Under the pieces are notes generated by a model. The model ran no database searches. It was not told the origin of the DNA and saw only the letters and a list, made by a program, of their open reading frames with translations. The position numbers and the translations under genes were made by a program. Shown here piece after piece: positions 7,074 to 7,324 of a stretch of DNA of 7,324 nucleotides (positions are counted from its first letter, which is position 1; each line of letters starts with the position of its first letter). Origin of the DNA: Acidobacteriaceae bacterium (lineage in GTDB: Bacteria; Acidobacteriota; Vicinamibacteria; Vicinamibacterales; CAVVIG01); assembly GCA_031274845.1 (NCBI GenBank), contig JAISPN010000117.1, forward strand, positions 1 through 7,324, read 5' to 3'.

Positions 7074-7324
7074 CCGTGCGGTTTCCTTGCCGGAGTCGCC
7101 GGGAGCGGTGACGCGGGACGCGGGCGCACAAGGTTCGGCGCGCTCTTGGCGATGTTCAGCGCGATGACGCGATCGCGCGTGGAGTCGGTGACATACAGAT
7201 ATCCGCCCGCGCGCGGCGAGTAGGCGACACGCGTTGGCGCTTCGAAATTGCCGATGCCCCCTTCGCTGACGGCGCGAATTTGCCCGTCAGGTCCGACGGC
7301 GCGCACGCGTCTGTTGTAGTAATC
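7070..7324 (-). CDS. NHL-repeat beta-propeller protein, C-terminal fragment
   Basis: Only the last 84 codons are in the window; the frame stays open to the right edge and reads DYYNRRVRAVGPDGQIRAV at its left-most visible residues. This is the end of an NHL repeat (D-x2-N-x-R-V-R, then a P-D-G turn and I-x-x-V). LYVTDSTRDRVIAL, some 40 residues on, looks like the next blade's strands. NHL repeats form beta-propellers that bind proteins, glycans or RNA, and many bacterial ones are secreted or periplasmic; here the N-terminus and any signal peptide are unseen. A Pro/Arg-rich tail (about 25 residues) follows the last blade. A GTG within the frame at 7306-7304 could be mistaken for a start, but the NHL motif continues upstream of it. 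The stop overlaps the ABC transporter start as ATGA, placing it at or near the head of the operon. Its role alongside the exporter is not known. Confidence 0.8.
   Translation of the reverse strand, partial: DYYNRRVRAVGPDGQIRAVSEGGIGNFEAPTRVAYSPRAGGYLYVTDSTRDRVIALNIAKSAPNLVRPRPASPLPATPARKPHG
7084..7088 (-). promoter_or_regulatory. Ribosome binding site of the ABC transporter gene
   Basis: AAGGA on the minus strand lies 10 nt before the ATG at 7073-7071, inside the end of the NHL-repeat gene. It supports this start over internal ATGs. Confidence 0.55.

Noticed and set aside
5559..7223. Plus-strand open frame of 554 codons opposite the ABC transporter gene
   Set aside because: The translation is dominated by Arg, Asp, Glu and His with no domain, and it mirrors the codon bias of the intact transporter on the other strand.
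7304..7306. GTG as the start of a small separate 78-residue protein before the ABC transporter gene
   Set aside because: The frame stays open to the window edge and the residues upstream of the GTG complete an NHL repeat (DYYNRR then VRAV), so the codon is internal Val.

Overview
The window is GC-rich bacterial DNA with every supported gene on the minus strand. It has no RNA genes, mobile elements or CRISPR arrays that I can see. Nothing in it fixes the taxon. The composition and the mix of NHL-repeat protein, ABC exporter, GT-B glycosyltransferases and an ATPase_2-type ATPase would suit an Acidobacteriota-like soil or environmental genome, but that is a weak inference.

Reading in the direction of transcription (right to left), the main part (7324 to 1042) is one compact operon of six genes. 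They are the C-terminal end of an NHL-repeat beta-propeller protein, a full-length exporter-type ABC half-transporter (621 aa), an unassigned GT-B/CgeB-like glycosyltransferase (372 aa, GTG start), a GT4 glycosyltransferase resembling the AviGT4 group (349 aa), a PIG-L/LmbE zinc deacetylase (259 aa), and a methyltransferase with an N-terminal Trm112-like zinc ribbon (415 aa). Each gene overlaps the next, by 4, 4, 13, 4 and 10 nt, so there is no intergenic space and translational coupling is likely.

The gene set reads as a biosynthesis-and-export unit for a small modified glycoconjugate or glycolipid. Two glycosyltransferases would build the glycan, the deacetylase would expose an amino group on an N-acetylated sugar, the methyltransferase would cap or tailor it, and the ABC transporter would flip or export it. 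GT4 plus PIG-L is the enzyme pairing used in GPI, mycothiol and bacillithiol synthesis. The substrate here is unknown.

After a 65-bp gap comes a separate gene (976 to the left edge): an AAA+ ATPase of the ATPase_2 (archaeal-type) family, cut by the window edge. Its start codon lies in a cluster of three CGTAA motifs, two of which form a perfect 8-bp inverted repeat. This suggests its own regulation, distinct from the glycan operon.
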